A stretch of DNA of 10,965 bases from DATIXD01 sp035518875 (GCA_035518875.1 DATIXD010000377.1:1-10965), one strand, 5' to 3'; positions 1-7,708 are shown, numbered from the stretch's first letter. Notes: generated by a model not told the origin, from the letters alone. Numbers and translations are program-made.

Positions 1-1
1 T

Positions 2-136
2 TATCAGGTACTCGCCGGTCCTTTCAAAAACGCAAAAACGACCAAAGCCATGGCGAAGCGGATGAAAATAGACCTGGAAATAGCGGGCGAGATCATCGAG
101 CCGGCGCAGCGGCTCAGCCTGAAAGGCTCGCCGTAG
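2..136 (+). CDS. 3' end of a SPOR-domain cell-envelope protein (partial)
   Basis: The frame is open from the window edge to a TAG at 134-136, giving the last 44 residues of a longer protein. The peptide starts YQVLAGPFKNAKTTKAMAKR and continues with a short alpha/beta pattern ending near IIEP. This fits the second half of a SPOR domain: a Y-x-V-x-x-GPF strand, an Ala/Lys-rich helix, then a final strand. SPOR domains bind glycan strands of septal peptidoglycan and usually sit at the C-terminus of periplasmic proteins such as RlpA, DamX, FtsN or some L,D-transpeptidases. The catalytic or N-terminal part lies outside the window, so the parent protein cannot be named. An internal ATG at 50 could give a 28-residue peptide, but continuity of the SPOR pattern across it argues that this is a gene 3' end. 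Confidence 0.6.
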   Translation, partial: YQVLAGPFKNAKTTKAMAKRMKIDLEIAGEIIEPAQRLSLKGSP

Positions 137-263
137 AATGAAAGCTTGTTCGTGTGCGGGGCGCGAGCTTGGGGGGTCGCCCTAATTCCCGATCGTTTTA
201 CTTTGCCGTTGTGTACAAAAGTGGGAAAATGAAGCCGGTTCAATCATCGGCTATGCCACTGGC

Positions 264-1277
264 ATGACAACAACCCCGGATTCCCCTGCCACCCAGCTCA
301 TCGACCGATTCGGGCGGCGGGTCAACTATGTGCGCATCTCCATCACGGATCGCTGCGACTTTCGCTGTGTTTACTGCATGAGCGAGGAAATGACTTTCCT
401 GCCACGTGCGCAGATTCTGACCCTGGAGGAGATCCACGCGGTGGCTGCGGCGTTCGTCGAACTGGGTGTGGACAAGATCAGAATCACCGGCGGCGAACCT
501 CTGGTGCGCAAGGGCGCACTCGACCTATTGCATCAGCTTGGCCAGTTGGATGGACTGCGCGAGTTAGTGCTGACCACCAACGGTTCGCAGCTAGAGACAG
601 CTGCGGCTGAAATCAAAGCCGCCGGCGTCAAACGCATCAATGTCAGTCTGGATACGCTGGATGAAGACCGATTCAGGCAGTTGACGCGGGTAGGGGATTT
701 GTCGCGGGTCTTGCGCGGGATCGACGCGGCACTTAATGTCGGTTTCGAGCGATTGAAAATCAATGCCGTGGTTCTGAAAAACCGCAATCATGACGAGGTG
801 GCCGATTTGGTCGCTTTTGCCGTGGACAGGGGCATCGACATCAGCTTCATAGAGGAAATGCCCTTGGGTGTGGTCGACGACCATGACCGCGCCGAAGCGT
901 ATTATTCCAGCGACGAGATCAAGCGCGATCTGGAGCGCCAATTCACTCTGCTGCCGACCCCGGAAAATACCGGCGGGCCTTCGCGTTATTGGCGCTTGGC
1001 CGGTTCCGACATACGGGTTGGCTTCATTTCTCCCCACAGTCACAATTTCTGCGCATCCTGCAACCGGGTTCGGCTCACTGCCGAGGGACGTTTGTTGCTA
1101 TGCTTGGGCAACGAACATTCGGTGGATTTGAAAAGGGTGGTGCGGGCACATCCAGGCGATACGGGAAGGCTCAAGAGCGCCATAATGAACGCAATGGCCA
1201 TCAAGCCGGAACGGCATTATTTCGAACTCAAGACCCAGCCGATCATCTTTCGTCACATGAGCGTGACCGGCGGCTGA
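264..1277 (+). CDS. moaA: GTP 3',8-cyclase MoaA (molybdenum cofactor biosynthesis)
   Basis: This radical SAM enzyme converts GTP to (8S)-3',8-cyclo-7,8-dihydroguanosine 5'-triphosphate, the first step of molybdopterin synthesis, with MoaC acting next. The 337-residue length is normal. The N-terminal SAM-binding cluster motif CxxxCxxC is at Cys31, Cys35 and Cys38, and the GGEP motif at residues 76-79. The C-terminal substrate-side cluster is CxxCx13C at Cys263, Cys266 and Cys280. The chain ends in Gly-Gly, the tail MoaA needs for activity. ATG 264 is the only sensible start: the frame stays open back to a TAA at 183 without another ATG, and residues 12-30 already match the family N-terminus. 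No clear Shine-Dalgarno precedes it. No other moa or mog genes are in the window. It converges on the DUF6494 gene with an 11 bp gap. Confidence 0.97.
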   Translation: MTTTPDSPATQLIDRFGRRVNYVRISITDRCDFRCVYCMSEEMTFLPRAQILTLEEIHAVAAAFVELGVDKIRITGGEPLVRKGALDLLHQLGQLDGLRELVLTTNGSQLETAAAEIKAAGVKRINVSLDTLDEDRFRQLTRVGDLSRVLRGIDAALNVGFERLKINAVVLKNRNHDEVADLVAFAVDRGIDISFIEEMPLGVVDDHDRAEAYYSSDEIKRDLERQFTLLPTPENTGGPSRYWRLAGSDIRVGFISPHSHNFCASCNRVRLTAEGRLLLCLGNEHSVDLKRVVRAHPGDTGRLKSAIMNAMAIKPERHYFELKTQPIIFRHMSVTGG

Positions 1278-1288
1278 GCGGGCGGACC

Positions 1289-1495
1289 TCACTCGAGGTC
1301 AATCTCTCCTTCGATCCGGTGGCTGAGGTTAAGACCCGGAATTTCCAAGGTCATGCGGACGGCGAATTTTTCCTTGCCGGACAGCTGGCCCTTCTGAAGA
1401 GCGTCATGCACCGCCTGTTCGATTTCCCGTTGGGAAGTCACGCCGACTTTTTTCAGGAATTTCCGGATTTCCATGTTGAAAGTGTCTTCGTTCAT
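1289..1495 (-). CDS. DUF6494 family small protein
   Basis: This is a 68-residue protein of unknown function. It starts MNEDTFNMEIRKFLKKVG, continues with a TSQREIEQAV helix, and ends in a short beta-type segment with a conserved-looking LSHRIEGEIDLE tail. This matches my memory of DUF6494, a family of about 70-residue bacterial proteins starting MNED-F-M-IRKFLKKVGVTSQREIE. There are no cysteines, signal peptide or membrane segment, so it is probably cytosolic. An AGAGAGGA-like Shine-Dalgarno lies about 8 nt upstream of the ATG (minus strand, near 1503-1510), supporting real translation. It lies 45 nt downstream of the TraB/GumN-like gene on the same strand and may be co-transcribed with it. 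Its 3' end converges on moaA. The function cannot be inferred. Confidence 0.78.
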   Translation of the reverse strand: MNEDTFNMEIRKFLKKVGVTSQREIEQAVHDALQKGQLSGKEKFAVRMTLEIPGLNLSHRIEGEIDLE

Positions 1496-1540
1496 GGTTC
1501 GGTCCTCTCTCGAATTAAAACGGATGCGAGAAGCTTGAGC

Positions 1541-2542
1541 TCACGGTTGCGAAATCTTGTAGCTTTTCGTTTCCAGCAGTTTGAGGATGCCCTGTTCGCC
1601 GGCTAGATGGGCCGCTCCGACCACGACAAAATAAGTTCTGCCGTCCGCAAGCAGTTCGTCAATTTTATTCGCCATGGCGATATTACGATCAGTGAACAGG
1701 GTTTTAAAGAGTTTGGTTGCCACGGGGCCGGCTTCGAAGCTTTGACGGGTGATCAGGTCGATCGCGTCGGCGTCGCCTTTTTTCCAAGCGTCCGCGATGT
1801 TCTTGAAAATTTCAGGGCCCCTGGCGAAATCTTGCAGGGATTGCAACAGCATTTGTTCTTGTTCCTGAGCCGAAAACCCATCGAAGAGCTTGATCTGCTC
1901 GTCCACCGATTCCATCTCTAGAACCGGTTTTTTCCCTTCCGCTTCTTTGATGAAAGCCTGATCGACGCCGAAGTCTTCGCTGAAACCGGCCTGGCTCAAG
2001 GCCTGGCCGGTCAGGGTAAGTGCGGCCAGCCAGGGTTTCTGCGGCCGCAAGGTTTCCTCACTGACACCCAGATTCTTGGCGATACCGGACAACTTCCGCC
2101 AGGTTGCCGGTTTGAGGTGATCTTCCAGACCGGAACCGTCGGCATAAACGCCTTTGGCGACCAACCTCTGGGCTGCCTCGGCCTTCTTCTGATTGTGGAT
2201 ATTGGCCTCGACGACCAACACGTTGGCCGAGGCGAAGGCATCCATGATTCCTTCAGGCAGAGGATACATATCCTGGGTACCGAAATGCAGGGAACCCAGC
2301 AAATAAACGACGCCTTTCCCTGCAGTCGCTTTCCACAGGAAATAGTGGTTGTCGCCTTTTGCGCCCAATTGCGACAACTGGGTCGAAAGTTTAGCGGCGG
2401 TCAGTTCCTGGCAGGCTTTGTCCTGATAAAACACTCGACTGTTGGCGTCCGTGCACTTGTAAACACCTGCCTCGGTGCTTTCGAAAACAAGCAGCAGAAA
2501 AACGAGTTGCACGAGGAAATGGGTGATTTTGGAGATATTCAT
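1541..2542 (-). CDS. Secreted DUF4124 + TraB/GumN-like protein
   Basis: This is a 333-residue exported protein. Residues 1-25 form a signal peptide (Lys5, a hydrophobic run at 9-20, a likely cut after STEA at 25). Residues 26-46 look like a DUF4124 start: VYKCTDANSRVFYQDKAC, with the paired Cys30 and Cys44 typical of that periplasmic domain. From about residue 66 the protein follows the TraB/GumN fold, with the N-terminal GxxH motif GSLH (83-86), VVEAN in the next strand, and the C-terminal GAAH motif (309-312) followed by a helix ending KLLETKSYKI. TraB/GumN members are related to Tiki-type metalloproteases, where the GxxH histidines are thought to bind metal, but most bacterial members have no proven activity. 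An AGGA-type ribosome site lies about 10 nt before the ATG. The DUF6494 gene follows 45 nt downstream. Confidence 0.85.
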   Translation of the reverse strand: MNISKITHFLVQLVFLLLVFESTEAGVYKCTDANSRVFYQDKACQELTAAKLSTQLSQLGAKGDNHYFLWKATAGKGVVYLLGSLHFGTQDMYPLPEGIMDAFASANVLVVEANIHNQKKAEAAQRLVAKGVYADGSGLEDHLKPATWRKLSGIAKNLGVSEETLRPQKPWLAALTLTGQALSQAGFSEDFGVDQAFIKEAEGKKPVLEMESVDEQIKLFDGFSAQEQEQMLLQSLQDFARGPEIFKNIADAWKKGDADAIDLITRQSFEAGPVATKLFKTLFTDRNIAMANKIDELLADGRTYFVVVGAAHLAGEQGILKLLETKSYKISQP

Positions 2543-2861
2543 GATCTGATTGTCCTGAAACCCGCGAGTCGAGCTGGAGGCCGAAGCGGACTAATCTGAA
2601 AGCACTGCACTGGATGCTTAAACTTTAGCCGAAGAACCGGCAAAGACAATCGGCGATTTGGGAGAAGGGTATGCCGGCGGCCGGGAAGAAACAGGCGACT
2701 TTGCGGGTGTTGCCTTAATCGTTCAGACAAAGGGCTCAGATCGACTTCAACGAATCCACCTGCTCCTGTGGGGTGCTGATTGATTGTGAACAGATTTATG
2801 TCATGCAGAGCGTGCCCGCTTTCCTTAGATGTCCGCCTCTACTTTACTTATAGAGGTTTCC

Positions 2862-2913
2862 ACCATGCCGTGGCGGTTAGTTCCAAACAAGCCACAAAAA
2901 TTTCGGCTATGGT
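2862..2913. repeat. Nested inverted repeat 3' of arsM (possible RNA structure)
   Basis: On the + strand, ACCAT (2862-2866) and GCCG (2867-2870) pair with CGGC (2904-2907) and ATGGT (2909-2913), with base 2908 bulged. Inside, TGGC (2871-2874) pairs with GCCA (2891-2894). This gives a 9 + 4 bp nested stem lying 37 bp past the arsM stop codon. It could be a 3'-UTR structure, an operator or chance. No known RNA family is recognised. Confidence 0.35.
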
Positions 2914-2919
2914 GAGCCT
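2896..2919 (-). terminator. Weak candidate arsM terminator
   Basis: Read on the minus strand, GGCT-CACCAT-AGCC (4-bp stem, 6-nt loop) is followed by GAAATTTTTG, about 30 nt beyond the arsM stop. The stem is short and the T-run is offset by four bases, so this is only a possible rho-independent terminator. It shares bases with the alternative nested stem at 2862-2913. Confidence 0.3.
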
Positions 2920-2949
2920 TGTAGTTGCCGGCACGTCGACGATGACTCG

Positions 2950-4005
<1,056 letters not shown>

Positions 4006-4097
4006 CGTTTCTTGCTCGTTGGTAAAATGGTACGCCGTATCGTTGCCAAGGACTTCGGAAGCGGTCATGCTGGGGGTCACGTCCCGCGCATGAGCGA

Positions 4098-4157
4098 TGG
4101 CGTCGTGCCCGACTATAACGCCGCCGCTTAAATTGTTAAAGTGGCGTCAGGCCCGAC
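4098..4157. promoter_or_regulatory. Two direct 16-bp repeats with dyads flanking the arsM promoter (candidate operator)
   Basis: TGGCGTCGTGCCCGAC (4098-4113) and TGGCGTCAGGCCCGAC (4142-4157) differ only at two adjacent central bases. They begin 44 bp apart, about four helical turns. The 12-bp core of each is a near-palindrome (GTCGTGCCCGAC and GTCAGGCCCGAC, each with one mismatched pair). One copy overlaps the -10 box and the predicted start point, and the other lies just upstream of the -35 box. That layout would suit a regulator that occludes or loops the promoter. The cognate protein is unknown and no regulator gene is adjacent. Confidence 0.45.
4112..4139 (-). promoter_or_regulatory. Sigma70-like promoter of arsM
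   Basis: On the minus strand TTAACA (4139-4134, 5 of 6 matches to TTGACA) and TATAGT (4117-4112, 5 of 6 to TATAAT) are separated by 16 bp. Transcription would start near 4105, giving a leader of about 25 nt to GTG 4080 or 100 nt to ATG 4005. Confidence 0.55.
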
Positions 4158-4454
4158 AGGCTGCTACCCGATCGATACACATGCTGGCGAGCGAATGGTT
4201 GGACAGGCACAATGCCGAATAGAGCCCGTGTAATGAACCCCGTCATTAGTTTTCAAACCTCGTCATGAATCTTCTGAACTGCGCAACACACTCCGCCCCT
4301 GGTTGGGCGGGCTTCGCTGTTGACTCAATTGTCCATCGTTATTGCCGGATTAGTGCATCCATTCAAGTAAAGTCTGGCGGTGGGCGTCTACCGGGGCAGG
4401 CCCTCTCGGTCGTTAAACTGTGATCCAGCCGATTTCGCGCATCGGGCGCATTCC
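4158..4454. other. Intergenic region between divergent arsM and the CHASE2 cyclase
   Basis: No protein-coding gene is supported here. It contains a perfect 6-bp inverted repeat TAATGA/TCATTA (4231-4236 and 4243-4248), a GC-rich hairpin CCGCCC/GGGCGG (4293-4298 and 4305-4310) with no T-run, and a TTGACT -35-like hexamer at 4320-4325 without a convincing -10 at the right distance. The cyclase promoter is presumably here but could not be located. Confidence 0.4.
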
Positions 4455-6650
4455 ATGCGCAGCCATTTGATTGCCGCTTGCATCGGTTTGATTGGTGCGC
4501 TTCTGACGATCTCGCCCTGGGGTCTTCAACTGGAGGAGAATTTCGCTCTGAGTCTGCTTTTTCACGTGCGGGGAAAACGCGCGGCCCCTGCGGAAGTGGT
4601 TGTGGTCAGCATTGACCGTCGTTCGGTTGCGGCGCTAAGCATGCCGGATGAACCGGAATTGTGGCCGCGCCGTCTTCACGCGGATTTGGTTCGAAAGCTT
4701 GACGATGCGGGTGCCGCGTTGATCGCTTTCAATATATTTTTCGGCGCCGCTCACGGTGAGGAGGATGAGGCTCTGGCCGCGGCACTCCGCCAGGCGGGCA
4801 AAGTGATCCTGACCAGTTATCTCAAGCCCCGCGACGTGAACGAGCTGATTTACGCCGAATCGCTGCTTCAGCCCATCCCGCCGTTAGCCGACGCGGCCCT
4901 GACGACCGCTCCTTTCCTGTTGCCAAAGCGATCGCAGCTGGTCAGTCAATTCTTGACCTTCCATGGTGCGAGCGGTGATGCGGCGACCATGCCGGCCGTA
5001 CTCTTGCACTTCTTTGTTTTAAGAGAGGCGGCCGATGAATTCTTTGCGCTGATGAGGTCGTGGAAGCCCTCTTTAGCGGATTATCTCTCCGAAAATCGAG
5101 CGAATTCCGCGAACCGACAGTATTTGGATCTAGTGCAGATGGCACTGGCCGTAGAGTTTCAGGACGCCGAATCGGTCTCGTCGGTCCTTGACGCTGGTCG
5201 GACTCTTCGCTTGCCGCCGGAACGCTTGGCCTTGATCGCGGCGCTGTTGAAGCTATATGCGCACCGCGCTCCCCAATATTTCAATCATTACGGCCCTGCG
5301 GGAACCGTAGTGACCATTCCCTACCATGAAATTCTCGAACATCCTGAAAAATACCGGGAATCGCTAAGGGGAAAAGTGGTCTTAATCGGGTTTTCGGAAG
5401 ATATGCAGCCCGAAAGCATCGAGGGGGCGTTTTATTCGGTATTCTCGGCCATCAGTTCGGTGGAACTGGCGGCAACCGCGTTCGCCAATCTGCTCGAGAA
5501 CCGGACGCTCCAACCGGCACCGCTTTTTGGACAATTTGTCGGGTTGTTCCTGTGGGGTTATTTGATCGTCTCGGTGGGGCAAATCGGAACACTGCGGCAT
5601 GCGGCCTTGACCGTGGGCGTCTTGCAGGCCGTCTATCTTCTGTTTTGTTACTGGGCTTTTACGCTTTACGCTTGGTGGCTGCCTTGGTTGACGCCCTTGA
5701 TTTTTCAAGGCGGCGCAGCGGTATTGGCTGCATGGGTCGGCCGTTACCGGGAACATTACCAAGAGCGCTGCAAGATGCAGGAAGTCGTCGAGCGCTTCGT
5801 GCCGGTCGAAGTGGTCAGCCAGCTGGCCGAGCGCCGTAGCTGCGACGACATCGCGCGGTATGGTCGGCTGAGTTTCGGCGTTTGTCTCGCCAGTGACGCC
5901 GGTCGTTACACGGAGTTGGCGGAATCCATGGGTCCCATGGCGCTGGGGGATCTGATGAACGAGTACTACGGCGTTATTTTTCGCCCCATTCACGACCAGG
6001 GCGGATGGGTTTCCGATGTGATCGGCGACGCCATGCTGGCGATCTGGACTGCGCCCGCCGATTCCCTTGAATTGAGACATAGGGCGCTGACCTCGGCCTT
6101 GAACATTCGAACGGCCGCCCTCCGTTTTGAGCAATCCCGCCGCATCAAGCTGCCGATCCGGATCGGGGTGCATAGCGGCGAAATGCGGATCGGCTATGTC
6201 GGCTCGTCGGAACACGGCGAGTATCGCGCGGTCGGCGATACGGTCAACACCGCGGCGCGCATCGAAGCCTTGAACAAGCTGTTGGGAACGCAGGTGCTGG
6301 CTTCGGAAACGGCCATCGACGGGCTGGAGGCTAACTTCTCGGCCCGGCGGCTCGGCAATTTTCAGCTGGCGGGCAAGAACCAGCCGGTGACCGTTTACGA
6401 ATTGAACGAAGCGGATTCCCAGCGGGCCGGTTTGCTCGCCGCAAGATTTGCCGATGCCCTTGATTTGTTCGACGCTGGCCGCTGTCAAGCCGCATTGGCC
6501 GGCTTCCTCAGACTGCTCGAAGCATTTCCGGATGATGGCCCGAGCCTCTTCTATGTAAGACTTTGTCGCAATTTCCTGTCGAGCCCGAGCGAGCCCGGGG
6601 ATCATCGTATAATCAAGACCGTCAAACCCGAAGGCGCGCGCAGGGTATGA
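4455..6650 (+). CDS. CHASE2-domain class III nucleotide cyclase (membrane sensor)
   Basis: This 731-residue membrane protein (from ATG 4455) has one N-terminal transmembrane helix (about 4-24), a long periplasmic CHASE2 sensor (about 25-355, with the typical YFNHYGPAGT and LRGKVVLIGF blocks near its end), three helices (about 357-376, 382-402, 407-427) and a cytoplasmic class III cyclase domain (about 475-625). Both metal-binding aspartates are present (Asp481 in SDAGRYT, Asp525 in IGDA), as are Asn598 and the transition-state Arg602 in VNTAAR. The two base-recognition positions are unusual: Asp521 replaces the usual Lys, and Arg591 sits where Asp or Thr is expected. Substrate (ATP or GTP) is therefore uncertain. 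A short TPR-like tail follows. A GTG at 4380 would add 25 residues with no membrane or family character. The crp-type gene lies 250 bp downstream, suggesting a cyclic-nucleotide circuit. Confidence 0.9.
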   Translation: MRSHLIAACIGLIGALLTISPWGLQLEENFALSLLFHVRGKRAAPAEVVVVSIDRRSVAALSMPDEPELWPRRLHADLVRKLDDAGAALIAFNIFFGAAHGEEDEALAAALRQAGKVILTSYLKPRDVNELIYAESLLQPIPPLADAALTTAPFLLPKRSQLVSQFLTFHGASGDAATMPAVLLHFFVLREAADEFFALMRSWKPSLADYLSENRANSANRQYLDLVQMALAVEFQDAESVSSVLDAGRTLRLPPERLALIAALLKLYAHRAPQYFNHYGPAGTVVTIPYHEILEHPEKYRESLRGKVVLIGFSEDMQPESIEGAFYSVFSAISSVELAATAFANLLENRTLQPAPLFGQFVGLFLWGYLIVSVGQIGTLRHAALTVGVLQAVYLLFCYWAFTLYAWWLPWLTPLIFQGGAAVLAAWVGRYREHYQERCKMQEVVERFVPVEVVSQLAERRSCDDIARYGRLSFGVCLASDAGRYTELAESMGPMALGDLMNEYYGVIFRPIHDQGGWVSDVIGDAMLAIWTAPADSLELRHRALTSALNIRTAALRFEQSRRIKLPIRIGVHSGEMRIGYVGSSEHGEYRAVGDTVNTAARIEALNKLLGTQVLASETAIDGLEANFSARRLGNFQLAGKNQPVTVYELNEADSQRAGLLAARFADALDLFDAGRCQAALAGFLRLLEAFPDDGPSLFYVRLCRNFLSSPSEPGDHRIIKTVKPEGARRV

Positions 6651-6659
6651 GTGTGGCCG

Positions 6660-6682
6660 CTGCATCGATGCTCATCGTGCAG
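6660..6682 (+). terminator. Strong hairpin just after the cyclase stop
   Basis: CTGCA(T)CGAT (6660-6669, T6665 bulged) pairs with ATCGTGCAG (6674-6682) around a GCTC loop, giving a 9-bp stem beginning 10 nt after the stop codon. No T-run follows, so it may be a transcript-end stabiliser or a rho-dependent end rather than a classical intrinsic terminator. Confidence 0.35.
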
Positions 6683-6757
6683 GTCTAAGCGGTGCGGGGT
6701 AATTCCATCTCCAAATCAATGCGACGCCTGGGCAGGGGCGAATTCATTCGTCCAGCG

Positions 6758-6771
6758 GCGGATAAATCCGC
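6758..6771. promoter_or_regulatory. 14-bp perfect palindrome upstream of the crp-like gene
   Basis: GCGGAT-AA-ATCCGC is a perfect dyad lying 7 bp upstream of the proposed -35 box of the crp-like gene. That is a suitable place for an activator or repressor. No known regulator consensus is recognised. Confidence 0.35.
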
Positions 6772-6778
6772 GCCGACA

Positions 6779-6807
6779 TGGACCCTTTGAAACGGAATTG
6801 AAATAAT
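6779..6807 (+). promoter_or_regulatory. Possible sigma70 promoter of the crp-like gene
   Basis: TGGACC (6779-6784, 4 of 6) and AATAAT (6802-6807, 5 of 6) are separated by 17 bp. The leader to the TTG start at 6901 would be about 87 nt. This is the best pair seen in the gap but it is weak at -35. Confidence 0.3.
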
Positions 6808-6861
6808 GCGTCCGCGTGCCTGAAAATCTACGCGCTTAGGTGGCGGTAGCGTTTTCTCATC

Positions 6862-6874
6862 TTGGCTAAGCCAA
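6862..6874. promoter_or_regulatory. 13-bp inverted repeat in the crp-like gene leader
   Basis: TTGGCT-A-AGCCAA is a perfect dyad with a one-base centre. In RNA it could form a 5-bp stem with a TAA loop. It ends 13 nt before the AAAGGAGG ribosome site, so it could act as an operator inside the leader or as a small translational hairpin. Confidence 0.35.
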
Positions 6875-6900
6875 ACTGCATGGTACTAAAGGAGGCGTGC

Positions 6901-7563
6901 TTGGATAATCTGCTCGAAGGGTTGATGCGTATCCCATATTTCTCCGAGATTTCCCGGGAATCCGTGAACGCTTTAGCGTCCCACGCTTCACACAAGACGT
7001 TTCCCAAGAACGCGATCATCATCAACGAAGGCGACGAAGCGGGGCCTTTGTATGTCATTCTGAGCGGCAAAGTGCGGGTTTTCCTTGGCGACGACGCGGG
7101 CAAGGTCATCACCTTGTCCATTCAGGAAAGCGGATCCTATTTCGGAGAGCTCTCCCTGCTGGACGATACGCCGCGTTCCGCATCGGTGATGACCCTGGAA
7201 AAAACCGTGTGCGGCCTCATTGCGAAGGCGGAATTCAGGAAGTGGCTGGCAGACCATCCCGATGCAGCCTTAGGCATCATCAAGGGATTGACCCGGCGGA
7301 TTCGGATGTTGACGGAGAGCGTGAGAGGATTTGCGCTGTTCGACGTTTACGGTCGCTTGAATAGGCTGTTATCCGATCTCGCGGTCGATGTGGAAGGCAA
7401 GCCAACGATTTTGGAAAGACCGAGCCACCAGGAGATGGCCAACCGGATCGGAGCGTCCAGGGAAATGGTCAGCCGGATCATGAAAGACTTGGTGAATGGC
7501 GGCTATCTAAGGGTCGAAGGCAAATCCCTGATCATCAACCGTAAACTACCTGCATCTTGGTAG
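6901..7563 (+). CDS. Crp/Fnr-family cyclic-nucleotide-responsive transcription regulator
   Basis: The start is set at TTG 6901 because a near-perfect Shine-Dalgarno AAAGGAGG (6888-6895) lies 5 nt upstream. Starts at ATG 6880 or TTG 6862 would put that site inside the gene. The 220-residue protein has a cNMP-binding beta-roll (about 10-115) with a phosphate-binding cassette GEL at 82-84 and RSA at 92-94, a dimerisation helix (about 125-150) and a Crp-type winged HTH (about 172-210). Arg187, Glu188 and Arg192 occupy the places of E. coli CRP Arg180, Glu181 and Arg185, predicting TGTGA-type half-sites. At the adenine-contact positions (CRP Thr127/Ser128) it has Leu137/Thr138, so ligand choice may differ from CRP. 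It lacks the N-terminal cysteines of FNR. It sits between a nucleotide cyclase and a FecR/TPR gene with a Crp-like site at its start. Confidence 0.92.
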   Translation: MDNLLEGLMRIPYFSEISRESVNALASHASHKTFPKNAIIINEGDEAGPLYVILSGKVRVFLGDDAGKVITLSIQESGSYFGELSLLDDTPRSASVMTLEKTVCGLIAKAEFRKWLADHPDAALGIIKGLTRRIRMLTESVRGFALFDVYGRLNRLLSDLAVDVEGKPTILERPSHQEMANRIGASREMVSRIMKDLVNGGYLRVEGKSLIINRKLPASW

Positions 7564-7579
7564 GGTTTTGCCGTCGCTG

Positions 7580-7604
7580 GCGCGGGCAGGCTGGCGCGCG
7601 TTTT
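7580..7604 (+). terminator. Weak terminator-like hairpin after the crp-like gene
   Basis: GCGCG (7580-7584) can pair with CGCGC (7595-7599) across a 10-nt loop and is followed by GTTTTC. The same segment holds a direct repeat CTGGCGCG in two copies (from 7577 and 7591). The stem is only 5 bp, so this is tentative. Confidence 0.3.
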
Positions 7605-7678
7605 CGGGATGGTCATTGCCGCTCGCTCCGATCTCGGCCGACAGGACTATCTTCGGCGCCCCCGATGCCAATAACCGC

Positions 7679-7708
7679 TTGTTTTGGTGCCGGCAGACGG
7701 CCTAGAAT
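7679..7708 (+). promoter_or_regulatory. Possible promoter of the FecR/TPR gene
   Basis: TTGTTT (7679-7684, 3 of 6) and TAGAAT (7703-7708, 5 of 6) are 18 bp apart. A start near 7715 would place the Crp-like palindrome at about +25 to +40, a repressing position. The -35 match is poor. Confidence 0.25.

Larger units (their letters stand above)
2543..2949. other. Gene-free stretch between arsM and the TraB/GumN-like gene
   Basis: This holds the 3' flank of arsM and the 5' flank of the TraB/GumN-like gene, both on the minus strand. No reading frame here has a convincing protein or ribosome site. Possible contents are a weak arsM terminator near 2896-2919, a nested inverted repeat at 2862-2913, and a 6-bp inverted repeat CCTCTA/TAGAGG at 2836-2841 and 2851-2856. 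A weak promoter for the TraB-like gene (minus-strand TTGTCT, 16 bp, TAAAGT, near 2622-2650) is possible but matches consensus poorly. Confidence 0.5.

Noticed and set aside
4..243. 79-residue minus-strand frame
   Set aside because: It overlaps the SPOR-type frame at 2-136 on the opposite strand, has no family-like sequence and reads like random basic/aromatic composition.
591..1043. 150-residue minus-strand frame inside moaA
   Set aside because: It is a shadow of moaA with no family features.
2539..2730. 63-residue minus-strand frame upstream of the TraB/GumN-like gene
   Set aside because: Arg/Pro/Leu-rich low-information peptide without a ribosome site, overlapping the start of the real gene.
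4293..4310. GC-rich hairpin CCGCCC/GGGCGG as a terminator
   Set aside because: No T-run follows on either strand, and both neighbouring genes are transcribed away from it.
4420..4435. TGTGATCC half-site upstream of the cyclase start as a Crp site
   Set aside because: Only the left half matches. The right half is unlike TCACA and there is no palindrome.
5382..6665. 427-residue minus-strand open frame opposite the cyclase
   Set aside because: It is antisense to a well-supported cyclase domain with intact catalytic motifs. Long antisense frames are common in GC-rich genes, and the translation has no recognisable domain.
6862..6900. Longer starts (TTG 6862, ATG 6880) for the crp-like gene
   Set aside because: Both place the strong AAAGGAGG site inside the coding region, lack their own ribosome site and add no conserved sequence.
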